Shown: piece after piece, positions 1-7,460 of the stretch
Layout: each line of letters opens with the position of its first letter
Numbering within the stretch: the stretch's first letter is position 1
Source of the DNA: a bacterium
GTDB taxonomy: Bacteria > Actinomycetota > Acidimicrobiia > Acidimicrobiales > Ilumatobacteraceae
DNA length: 12,394 nt
Assembly (NCBI GenBank): GCA_029978815.1
Contig: JAPOIQ010000008.1
Span: 1-12,394 of the forward strand
Direction: 5' to 3'
Made by a program: the position numbers and the translations under genes
The notes under the pieces: model-generated
What the model saw: the letters and a program-made list of their open reading frames with translations, nothing else
Databases searched by the model: none
What the model was told of the DNA's origin: nothing

Positions 1-306
1 CCCATCAACCCATCAGGAACGCAGCCTGAAGCCACTGTGTGGGTGAAGCGGTCCAGGTCGGCAGCATTTGTCGATGGAGCAGTGATTGTCGACCCGTTTG
101 GTGGCTACCAGTTTTCGGCATCGAACCTGTTCGCAACCGGCGTCGCAGGGGTGGCCTTTGCCGGCTTGGTCGCAATCACGTATGCAGCGATCACTGCTCG
201 ACGCCGGCGATATTTATTTTCGGTGCCAGCGACGATCTGTTTGAGCGTTGTTGCCCTGTACTTCTTTTATTCAACTGTCCAGAATATTTTGCCCGCCGGG
301 GCGTGA
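1..306 (+). CDS. C-terminal end of a putative membrane protein (partial, unknown function)
   Basis: This frame is open from the first base and ends in TGA at 304-306, giving 101 residues, so it is probably the 3' end of a gene starting left of the window. A GTG at 37 could be an internal start, but nothing forces it. The visible part has a mixed segment, then a hydrophobic stretch (about residues 44-63, LFATGVAGVAFAGLVAITYA), a basic ARRRR turn, and a second hydrophobic stretch (about 72-92), ending in ILPAGA. This suggests two C-terminal membrane helices joined by a short cytoplasmic loop. Codon choice looks like coding DNA. I do not recognise a family. It is the only probable plus-strand gene here and converges on the minus-strand array, with its last 36 nt overlapping the 271-420 ORF. 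It could still be a spurious open frame. Confidence 0.5.
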   Translation, partial: PINPSGTQPEATVWVKRSRSAAFVDGAVIVDPFGGYQFSASNLFATGVAGVAFAGLVAITYAAITARRRRYLFSVPATICLSVVALYFFYSTVQNILPAGA

Positions 307-420
307 CCGTCGTCTGCGTCGAATCAATGAGATCAGCACAACGATGACCGTTGAGACACCGACGCAAAATAAGTAGACAACCAAATAGGTCGGAGCTTGA
401 GTCAATGTTTGAGCGAACAT
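271..420 (-). CDS. small single-pass membrane protein, 49 aa, unknown function
   Basis: ATG at 420 is 3 nt after the stop of the 424-1539 lipoprotein gene, and the frame runs to TGA at 271-273. A GGAA about 8-9 nt before the ATG, inside the end of the upstream gene, could serve as ribosome binding site. The product has a short polar N-terminus (MFAQTLTQAPT), one hydrophobic helix at about residues 12-33, then IRRRRRSRPGG and a short tail. The five consecutive arginines after the helix predict N-out/C-in topology by the positive-inside rule. This layout is typical of real bacterial small membrane proteins and unlikely by chance. It would be the last gene of the minus-strand array. Its final 36 nt overlap the convergent plus-strand gene. 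No family is recognised. It might modulate the kinase encoded two genes upstream, but only position suggests that. Confidence 0.55.
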   Translation of the reverse strand: MFAQTLTQAPTYLVVYLFCVGVSTVIVVLISLIRRRRRSRPGGQNILDS

Positions 421-423
421 CGT

Positions 424-1539
424 CTATTCCAAAAGTTCACGTAAGCCGGCGGGGAACTCATCGAGCGAAGGAATGGGTGCTCCCGGCTTCCACGCTGCAG
501 ATGCAGACTCCCCGCACACGTTGAATGTGTCGACAGATTGATTCGGGCAGTCAAACTCACTCACCGCAGCCCACGTCGCAGGCCCGATGAAGCTATCTGC
601 TGTGAGCCCCATATCTCGCTGAAATTGTTTGACGTCGAGGTAGTCCTCGCGGGAGTAAATGCCATCAACCATGACGGCCGTGTCGTATCGAGATGACACC
701 GCATGTTCCCAGAACGCGAGATAGATCGATGCCTCGCAGTCATATGAGTCGTATGACCATGTCCACGTCTCAAGAATCCCACGTGGGCAATCTTTGGGAT
801 CTGCTTCGGCGATGATTCCGCTGTCACAGTCTTCACTTTTTGAACTGCCGATCAGCGACTCGTTGAAATGCAGGCAGATTCGGTATTTCGACAAGTTGTA
901 CTCGACTGGTTCACTATCAATAGTCGCATCGTCTGGCACTTCTGTTTCTGGCTGCTGTGTCGTCGAGTCGACCGCATCTGTCACTGGTGCATCATCTGTT
1001 GAGGGCCCCTCAGAGTCATCAGCAGCGAGCAACGGCTCTTCGTTTTCGGGTTGTGGAATGTTCGAAAGATTGAAGGTCACAGGCTCAGTGCCTGCATCAT
1101 GAATACAAATGACGTCTCGGTCGCCAAGTTCTGCCCAGTCAACTTCTGAAGGAATTGCGAACGCCAACCGGTACTCAACTGCGTCCTCGCCGATAAGGTC
1201 GTCGATTGCGCTTTCACACTGAGGGCGAGCCCAACTTACGAGGTCATTGTCGGCGGGTTTCTCGACTTCGCGGTAGGTGAGCACCGAAACAACCTCAAAC
1301 CGATGACGGTCTGTACATGCGGTGATCTCAACGGAGTTCAGTTCGCCGCCATCGACATCGGTGTTGAAGCAATCGCCGGGTGCGAGGTCTTGCACCACAG
1401 TTTTGGAAGCCTCAGCCGAGTCAGATGGCACGTCCTCCGAGATTGGAGAGTTTGATGCCCCGCAGGCGGTGAGTACGAGTGCCATCAGGGGAGCGATGTA
1501 TATCTGTCGTTTCCGTTGAGTGAAACGTCTACGACCCAT
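424..1539 (-). CDS. lipoprotein with Septum_form-like domain and C-terminal peptidoglycan-binding-like segment
   Basis: This is a 371-aa exported protein. A basic N-terminus (RRRFTQRKRQ), a hydrophobic core and the lipobox LTAC put the lipidated cysteine at residue 26. Residues about 51-148 match the actinobacterial Septum_form pattern (PF13845): APGDCF near 53-58, TACTDRH with C75 and H79, WARPQC ending at C108, and an IPS..W..GDRDVIC block ending at C145. The four cysteines could form two disulfides. An acidic, Ser/Thr/Pro-rich linker (about 160-212) leads to a second Cys-rich part (C222, C238, C251, C268, C331, C342). Within it, residues about 292-328 (DVKQFQRDMGL, IGPATWAAV) resemble a PG_binding_1 repeat. 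The start overlaps the kinase stop as TAATG, so translation is probably coupled. The role is not certain; the domains point to the cell envelope, and the neighbours suggest an accessory or output of the two-component system. Confidence 0.85.
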   Translation of the reverse strand: MGRRRFTQRKRQIYIAPLMALVLTACGASNSPISEDVPSDSAEASKTVVQDLAPGDCFNTDVDGGELNSVEITACTDRHRFEVVSVLTYREVEKPADNDLVSWARPQCESAIDDLIGEDAVEYRLAFAIPSEVDWAELGDRDVICIHDAGTEPVTFNLSNIPQPENEEPLLAADDSEGPSTDDAPVTDAVDSTTQQPETEVPDDATIDSEPVEYNLSKYRICLHFNESLIGSSKSEDCDSGIIAEADPKDCPRGILETWTWSYDSYDCEASIYLAFWEHAVSSRYDTAVMVDGIYSREDYLDVKQFQRDMGLTADSFIGPATWAAVSEFDCPNQSVDTFNVCGESASAAWKPGAPIPSLDEFPAGLRELLE

Positions 1540-3479
1540 TAGATCGACATCAGATTCGACATAGGGATGAGGACGAGTACGAGCGTGCCAGGCGACCTCG
1601 TTGCCCTTGCAGAAACGTCGTATTTCAGCTGAGCGCCGAACTCTTCTGCTCGATTTTTCATATTTAGCAGGCCGGAAAGACGGGTTGGCTCTGGTGGAAG
1701 CCCTTTGCCGTCGTCATCGATTTCAAGTCTGAGAAGTTGCTCAGGAGGGTCACCGTCATAGTCGGCGGCGAGGCTTACAACAATGTTTTCTGCTCCGCTG
1801 TGCCGGACGGCATTTGAGAGAGCTTCTCGGACAATGGACACAAGATGGTCAACGACATCGGGTCGAATGCGGTCAAGCACCGAAGAATCAAGCCGGGGAT
1901 CGATGCTGAGCGAGATCTCTGGAAGATCGACGCCGGCAGATTTCCAATTGTCAACAATTTCTTGCAGCTGGAATTCAAATGAGTCATGAGTGCCGAGCTC
2001 TTGAGAATTCTCGATCAGCGCCCGTATGTCAGACGACAGACGGCCAACGGTGCTGCCGATATCTTTAGCGGCGTCAGAGGGAAGGCCGGAGGTGGGTTCC
2101 ACAGCCTCGAGTCGCAGGCTAATTACGAAGAGTTCTTGAAGAATGTTGTCGTGAAGCTCACGAGTGAAGCGTGCGTGCTCGGACTGCGCTGCAAGTCGAG
2201 CCGCAAGGTTAGAGCGTCTTAGTTCTGCTTGTTTACGTTGGACCTCGAGCTCTGATCCGAGATGGATTTTGGCGTCAAGGTCGTCGCCCCATTCCATGAT
2301 GGCTCCTGACTCCATTTTCACAAAGACTGTCTCGACTTCGATCTCTGCATTCCAAATGGAGTCGGAATAGTTGTACGTATCGGTTCGCTCATCTTGTTGA
2401 CGGTCAAGTCGGAAGAACTGCACTGATCTGCCTTCAACCCACGTTCGCTGGAGGTAAGGAAGCAATTGATCGAAGCGGACCCGATGATCTGACGCAAGCG
2501 AGCCCGACGGCACGTCCTCACTGCGGTAGGACTGCCAATTGTCGTTCGCCCATACAAGTTCGAGGTCAATGAGTCGGCCGACTTTGTCAAATACAGGTTG
2601 GTGCATCGCGATTGCGCGTGGAACGGTTTTGACCTGTCGGTAGAGCACGACTTCTGCTGCTGACACCCCGTCATCTGACACGACACCTAGGTACAGCATT
2701 GCGGCAAGCCCACCAATGAAGGCGACCGCCATAATGACGGCAACTGCCGCCATGGGAACATTTGAGGTCTGGACCGCCTGGATAAACCAGAACACGTACC
2801 CGATTGCACCCACGAGATGTACTGCTTGGGAGCACGCTCTTCTCGATGGTGATCTCAAGATGGCGGTGACAAGTTTGATGGCGACCACCGACGTGAGCGG
2901 CACGACCCCAGCGAGGCAGGCGAGCCACATGAACGTGCTGCCGACCACAGATGCGTTTTCGAGCACGATCGCCGAGCTAACAGAAATAAGAAACGCCCAC
3001 CCGAAGGCTCGCCATGACCAACGTCCAAACTTTGAGAAAGTGAAGAGGACGAGGATCGTTCCGAGCGCAGCAGGAGCTGAAACCCAAATGAGGAACGAGT
3101 CGTTTTCGGTGATTCCTTGAGCAAGAGATCCGATCATCGCCCAGGCAGATAGCAGCCATGCCCAAAATGAGAGACCTTCGACACTGCGAGCGGTGAGATT
3201 TCGAAGAAGTTGCAGGAACGGTAATAGTGCGACGAATACGGCGCCTAGGAGGCCAGCAGCATCTGCGAGTCCCCATTCGATCGATTCTGCGAGCACAGTT
3301 GGGCTTGACCCTCGCATCGGGCGTGAGGGGTCAGGGTTGTGAGCAAACAGCCATGACGCGAGTCCTGAGATTGCCGCGATTGCTAGCGCAGTGACGACGA
3401 TTGCTTTGGGGGTTGCGAATCTCGAAAGGTCGCGGCCCGTGAAGCGTCCGGCCGGGAGGGCGGTCTCTTCAGAGCTCAT
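1539..3479 (-). CDS. membrane histidine kinase (NarL-partner type) with PQ-loop/SWEET-like sensor and PAS-like domain
   Basis: This is a 646-aa sensor kinase. The catalytic part is clear: HisKA_3-type ELHDNILQ with the phospho-accepting His443, the N-box REALSNAVRHS (N556), the ATP-binding DDDGKGLP (588-595) and a GLLNMKNRAEEFG lid region (603-615). Such kinases phosphorylate NarL/LuxR-type regulators, and two are encoded just upstream. The N-terminus has about eight hydrophobic helices: one at 27-46, then groups at 74-91/104-121/129-147, a single helix at 158-175, and 182-205/218-237/242-266. This 3-1-3 layout, with LPFLQLLRN..ARSVEGLS at 86-104, resembles PQ-loop/SemiSWEET proteins. Residues about 285-400 look like a PAS fold (DLELVWANDNW), followed by a short coiled coil at 405-435. 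The start overlaps the preceding lipoprotein stop as ATGA, and its own stop overlaps the next start as TAATG. The kinase call is firm; the PQ-loop assignment is by pattern only. Confidence 0.95.
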   Translation of the reverse strand: MSSEETALPAGRFTGRDLSRFATPKAIVVTALAIAAISGLASWLFAHNPDPSRPMRGSSPTVLAESIEWGLADAAGLLGAVFVALLPFLQLLRNLTARSVEGLSFWAWLLSAWAMIGSLAQGITENDSFLIWVSAPAALGTILVLFTFSKFGRWSWRAFGWAFLISVSSAIVLENASVVGSTFMWLACLAGVVPLTSVVAIKLVTAILRSPSRRACSQAVHLVGAIGYVFWFIQAVQTSNVPMAAVAVIMAVAFIGGLAAMLYLGVVSDDGVSAAEVVLYRQVKTVPRAIAMHQPVFDKVGRLIDLELVWANDNWQSYRSEDVPSGSLASDHRVRFDQLLPYLQRTWVEGRSVQFFRLDRQQDERTDTYNYSDSIWNAEIEVETVFVKMESGAIMEWGDDLDAKIHLGSELEVQRKQAELRRSNLAARLAAQSEHARFTRELHDNILQELFVISLRLEAVEPTSGLPSDAAKDIGSTVGRLSSDIRALIENSQELGTHDSFEFQLQEIVDNWKSAGVDLPEISLSIDPRLDSSVLDRIRPDVVDHLVSIVREALSNAVRHSGAENIVVSLAADYDGDPPEQLLRLEIDDDGKGLPPEPTRLSGLLNMKNRAEEFGAQLKYDVSARATRSPGTLVLVLIPMSNLMSI

Positions 3480-6400
3480 TCGTGTGAGATTCCACTGCTA
3501 TTGAACTTGAAGATGGCTGGTTTCCATGTGTACTTGTCACGGTAAGCGTCGATTTGAACCCGAGATTTTGCGCTTGTGCCGAGATACACGGTGGTCCCTG
3601 ACACGGCAACAGAGGATGCTCTCGACGATGTGCCTGCAGCATTAGTGCGCGTCCATTCATGCTCACCGTCTGAATTGAACGCAATGAGCAGTCCGTTTGG
3701 ATCGAAGTTCGGTATCGAAATGTTGACGTCGGCCATATCGGGGTGCTGAATCGTGATGTTGTTCCCGACATTACGCGCCGCATAGTAAATGTTGTCTGAT
3801 GCGTCGATTTCGAGGCCTCGGCTGTTTGCGGGGAATGACGCGTACGTGTCATCGGAAATGGTAGTCGCCCACACTTCATCGGTGTCGAAAAGGTGAAGCT
3901 TGACCGTGGTCGCATCAACGTATGTCGCAGCGACCACTGTTCCGTCAGAAAGTAGGGCCACATCAGCTGCGTAGGAGTTGTTGTTGCATTCGAAGTTCTC
4001 TGTGAGTGGCGGTGTTGCATTTGGATCGTAGGTGAAGCGGATACATGATGGTGCAGAAGTGGTGTTCGGAGGTTTTGTGCTACCAACTGCTACCCACCAT
4101 GCTCCGGAGCCGTTCGGACGGGCGTCAACAGAGGAGTACCCCCGGAAGTTCGAGGCCGTGCCTCGTGCTGTTGCGTCGATCATGACTGGGGTGCCGTCAG
4201 CCCCGATGTGGGCGATGTATTCAGCGTGCCCGGTTGGGATTGCAGCGCTGAGACTGCCGTAGGTGAGCGTTTCGCCGCTTCCACCAGTTACTTTGCCGAC
4301 AAATACAACACCGGAGTCGGAGGTTCCTTCGAGAACGTCAAGACCATCAACCTCGGCAGTCCCGGCGTCGATTGCGGTGAACTGAGACCATTCGGTGTTT
4401 CCGTCGCCGTCGAGTTTTACGACACCGCCGTTTCCGCTGACGGGGTCAAGTCCTCCGACGTACACGCCTCCGTCAGATGCTGCGGCAAGGAACGCGTCAT
4501 CAGTGATCGGAGTTGGGACACGCCATTGTTCGACGCCGCTTGAGCCATGTTTGGAGATCCATGCGTCACCAGAGCCGCGTGTCACTGAGAAGACTTCACC
4601 TGATGCGTTGACTGCGATGTGGCCGATGTCTGAAGTGCCATCAGCAACGAGCGAGTCAATGTTGCCTGCGTAGGTCAACATGTCAGGTGTCGGTGTCGGG
4701 GTGGCGATTTTGTACGCACCCTCAGAGGTCGCAGGCAACGTGAGGCCTTTGCCGACAGCCGCAATGTAAATCGATCTCGGAGTGTTGAATGTGTCGCCGA
4801 AGTCATGCCGGAGCGTACTGGCGGCTTCCTCAGTGAGGGTGCTGTCCATATCGGTGTCGAACAGTCTGATGGGTTCACCTGATTCAGATAGCTCGATCAC
4901 GGCATCTTCAGTCAGGTTCGCTGGGTCCCGGTAAGCGAACTCACCCAGCCCAGGGCCTGCGTGGTAGAACACCAAGTCATTGGGAGGGGTGAGGAAGGGG
5001 TCACCAGAGTCTGCTGTGTAGATCTTGAATCCTGTGACAAAATCTGAACTTGTGAAAGATGCAGGGTCAAAACTTCCGAAAGGAATGCCAATAAAGATGT
5101 GCTCCGATGAGCCCGCAGATGCAAACGACGAGACGAGCGCCGTCAGATAGTCCTTCGAAAGGACAAATCGCTCGCCTGGACCCACCGTGACGTCCAGTTC
5201 GATAACCGAGCCATCTTGGAGAGCGCCGTTTCCGTCAAGGGCGGTACTACCGGCGACATGGCTGTAGCCGACAGGATCCCATTGCGCGTACAGCGTGTCA
5301 ACATCACCATCGTTGACAGGCAACGTGTAGTCATCACCAGGTGCATAGGCAGTGCCTGTGCCTCCGGAATCTGTGTTCCAGCCATCAAAACCGAAACCTG
5401 AACGCTGCGGAGAGGTCTCTGCTACGGACACCGTTGCACCCGGATCATCAACCACTACCGTTGGGGCACCGGAACCACCATTTGCGTCGAAGGTCAACGA
5501 CGCTGTTTCAGCAAGAATCGGCACTGTCGTCGTGGTCGTGGTCGTAGTCGTGGTCGTCGTGGTTGTTGTTGTTGATGGCGGCACTGTTGTCGTCGTGGTC
5601 GTCGTCGGAACTGTCGTAGTTGTTGTCGTGGTCGACGAGGTGGTCGTTGTTCCTGTCGGGACAGTGGTCGTTGTGCTCGGGACAACAGAGGTAGTCGTTG
5701 TCTCTGGAGCAGTCGTCGTTGTCGCTGGCGAAGAAGTTGTCGTAGACGATGTGCTTGTAGTCGGAGCGGTTGTCGTCGTCGACGATGTTGGGCTTACTGC
5801 CGGCGCAGTTGTGGTGGTGGAGGTGCTCGTTGACGTTGCGGACTCATTTGCAGGCGTGGCAAACAACTGTTGCGGTTCCACTCCTGGAATTTCCTCGCCG
5901 CCGAGATCTAACGTCTCGAGATCAGCTGTGAGTTCGGTAGTTGGAAGACCATCAGCTGGCTGCTCGGGCGAACGAGTGCCATCTGAGTCATACGTGGTCG
6001 AGTAACTCGACCCGTCGCTGTCGACATAGGTGAACAGCAAAAGATCAGGTTGTTGCGGGTCAACTTCAATCCGTAGAGCGTCGGTGTCTTCGGGCAGCGA
6101 TGAGGTGTTTACGAAACCAGACGGATGGGTCACTTCGATGTCGAAGTCAAGGGTGACTCGACTTGCAACTCCGTCTACTTGAACGAAAGTGTTTCCGGAG
6201 ACGACGGTGAGTGTTCCGCCGTCGGCAGCGATTGCATTTTCGTCGACTGACAACTCGGCACCACCTGCAGTCTCAAACTTGTGTAGGCCGTCGTCAGTGA
6301 CGATAAAGGCGACAGCTGACCCGGGAAGAGACAGTTCGGCAGTCGATCCTTCAGCAATGGTGGCCGTCGCTCGCGAGTAAAACATTCCAGCGCGGCCGGC

Positions 6401-7447
6401 GGCAGCAGTGCTGGTACTGGCCGCAACGTCATCATTTAGGGGGCGGAGTTTGCTGCCGACATAACCGCCGATGGTCAGCGGGCTGTCATCATTTTGCTGA
6501 CCCTTCATTGGTCGAAACGCAACGTCATCGGAAACGGTGCCACTTGGTATCTGTTCTCCGTCGACGGAGAAGCCAACATCTGGGGCTTCGGAGCGAACAT
6601 AGAAGGCAGCACGGGAGACCTCTACGGCATCGGCACAGAATGGGCATTTCCCAGATCGATCATCAATTGACACGAGATCAAGCATCGAAGAGCCACCTGA
6701 CCACGTTTGCCCTCCGGCATACGGGAATCTCCATGTGCTTTCGGCCAGGTCAACCTGGATGGAAACCGTAAGGCCTGGCTGATTCGAGTCGTACACCCAA
6801 ATTTGGGCGTAATCGTCGCCATCCCACGTCACTTTGTAGGGGAGGACCGCGTGCCCTGAGTCCTCGGTGTAGATCCCGGTGGCGATATCGAGAACTCCGT
6901 CCTCGAGGGATTGCTGGATGTAGAGAACTTTGTCAAGCAAGGATGCCTGAGCCCAGCCGTCGGCTTCGGCTTGCACCTCTGGAAGGAACTGTGAGGCGAC
7001 TCCACGCATCAGGGCGTGCAAGACGTCAGGGGAGTCAGGCAGTTCAGAAGATATAGGCTGAAGGCCCTCGTTAAAGCGGCCTGCGGCAAGAATCGAGAAG
7101 CCTTCACAATGGCCCCACGAGCGAGCTGTGTTTACCATCTGGGCGAATTGCGCTGCCTCAGCGGTCAATTCACAGCCGGCGCCTGTTCCAGAGGTGCAGA
7201 CATCTGGTCCATCACCGAACAGCATCGTGAGGTCCTCAGCATTGAATATCTCATCGGGATAGGTACTTGCTGTGAAATTGGGAAAGGCAAAGCCGTAATC
7301 GATGGTGCTATTCCAGACACCGGTATCGGTTGGAGAGATCTCTTCACTTAACCCAAGATCAGCGCCACCTCCACACGAAACAAGGGCAAGAGCGACGGTT
7401 GAGGTGATGGCAGTGAGAGCTCCAGAGGAGCGTGATTTCTTCAACAT
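3476..7447 (-). CDS. large multidomain lipoprotein: papain/transglutaminase-like Cys domain, Thr linker, Flg_new repeat, beta-propeller-like C-terminus
   Basis: This is a 1323-aa exported protein. I chose ATG at 7447 over the longer open frame because GGGGA lies 7 nt before it and a lipoprotein signal follows at once (basic MLKKSR, hydrophobic core, LVSC with Cys25). Residues about 50-270 contain WGHCEGFS (C114), SGHAVLPY (H199) and WVYDSNQPG (D220, N222), the order of a papain-fold Cys-His-Asp/Asn triad. Such folds may be peptidases or transglutaminase-like enzymes, and activity here is inferred. Residues about 270-535 are beta-rich with a CPFC pair. A Ser/Thr/Pro linker (537-643) ends in a run of 16 Thr. 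Residues 650-723 (FDANGG, FDGWNT, YAQW) match an InlB-B/Flg_new repeat (PF09479), a fold seen in surface proteins. A beta-rich module (724-916) leads to a propeller-like region (922-1323) with repeats such as VKLDGDGNTEW and IAFNSDGEHEW. It lies 13 nt after the regulator gene and overlaps the kinase start by ATGA. Confidence 0.9.
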   Translation of the reverse strand: MLKKSRSSGALTAITSTVALALVSCGGGADLGLSEEISPTDTGVWNSTIDYGFAFPNFTASTYPDEIFNAEDLTMLFGDGPDVCTSGTGAGCELTAEAAQFAQMVNTARSWGHCEGFSILAAGRFNEGLQPISSELPDSPDVLHALMRGVASQFLPEVQAEADGWAQASLLDKVLYIQQSLEDGVLDIATGIYTEDSGHAVLPYKVTWDGDDYAQIWVYDSNQPGLTVSIQVDLAESTWRFPYAGGQTWSGGSSMLDLVSIDDRSGKCPFCADAVEVSRAAFYVRSEAPDVGFSVDGEQIPSGTVSDDVAFRPMKGQQNDDSPLTIGGYVGSKLRPLNDDVAASTSTAAAGRAGMFYSRATATIAEGSTAELSLPGSAVAFIVTDDGLHKFETAGGAELSVDENAIAADGGTLTVVSGNTFVQVDGVASRVTLDFDIEVTHPSGFVNTSSLPEDTDALRIEVDPQQPDLLLFTYVDSDGSSYSTTYDSDGTRSPEQPADGLPTTELTADLETLDLGGEEIPGVEPQQLFATPANESATSTSTSTTTTAPAVSPTSSTTTTAPTTSTSSTTTSSPATTTTAPETTTTSVVPSTTTTVPTGTTTTSSTTTTTTTVPTTTTTTTVPPSTTTTTTTTTTTTTTTTVPILAETASLTFDANGGSGAPTVVVDDPGATVSVAETSPQRSGFGFDGWNTDSGGTGTAYAPGDDYTLPVNDGDVDTLYAQWDPVGYSHVAGSTALDGNGALQDGSVIELDVTVGPGERFVLSKDYLTALVSSFASAGSSEHIFIGIPFGSFDPASFTSSDFVTGFKIYTADSGDPFLTPPNDLVFYHAGPGLGEFAYRDPANLTEDAVIELSESGEPIRLFDTDMDSTLTEEAASTLRHDFGDTFNTPRSIYIAAVGKGLTLPATSEGAYKIATPTPTPDMLTYAGNIDSLVADGTSDIGHIAVNASGEVFSVTRGSGDAWISKHGSSGVEQWRVPTPITDDAFLAAASDGGVYVGGLDPVSGNGGVVKLDGDGNTEWSQFTAIDAGTAEVDGLDVLEGTSDSGVVFVGKVTGGSGETLTYGSLSAAIPTGHAEYIAHIGADGTPVMIDATARGTASNFRGYSSVDARPNGSGAWWVAVGSTKPPNTTSAPSCIRFTYDPNATPPLTENFECNNNSYAADVALLSDGTVVAATYVDATTVKLHLFDTDEVWATTISDDTYASFPANSRGLEIDASDNIYYAARNVGNNITIQHPDMADVNISIPNFDPNGLLIAFNSDGEHEWTRTNAAGTSSRASSVAVSGTTVYLGTSAKSRVQIDAYRDKYTWKPAIFKFNSSGISHE
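5519..5839. repeat. low-complexity Thr-codon tract encoding an interdomain linker
   Basis: About 107 codons of the large lipoprotein gene are dominated by Thr (with Val, Pro, Ala and Ser) and appear on the plus strand as long gtc/gtg/gtt/gta triplet runs. The longest uninterrupted part encodes 16 Thr. The Thr codons are mixed (ACC, ACG, ACA, ACT), so this is a degenerate trinucleotide repeat, not a perfect one. It links the protease-like half to the Flg_new and propeller half and probably makes an extended, possibly glycosylated spacer. Similar TTTTVP linkers are common in Acidimicrobiia surface proteins. Confidence 0.9.
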
Positions 7448-7460
7448 TTGGGATTCCCCG

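Noticed and set aside
315..366. TGCGTCG and CGACGCA inverted repeat with a 38-nt spacer between the convergent genes
   Set aside because: The stem is short and the loop long, no T-run follows on either side, and it lies inside the small minus-strand gene, so a terminator is not supported.
3469..4086. Minus-strand open frame of 205 codons
   Set aside because: It is an alternative frame inside the propeller region of the large lipoprotein, with His/Ser/Thr-rich composition typical of a shadow frame.
5352..6005. Plus-strand open frame of 217 codons with poly-valine
   Set aside because: It is the antisense image of the Thr linker; a run of mostly Val with no start context or membrane-like pattern is not a plausible protein.
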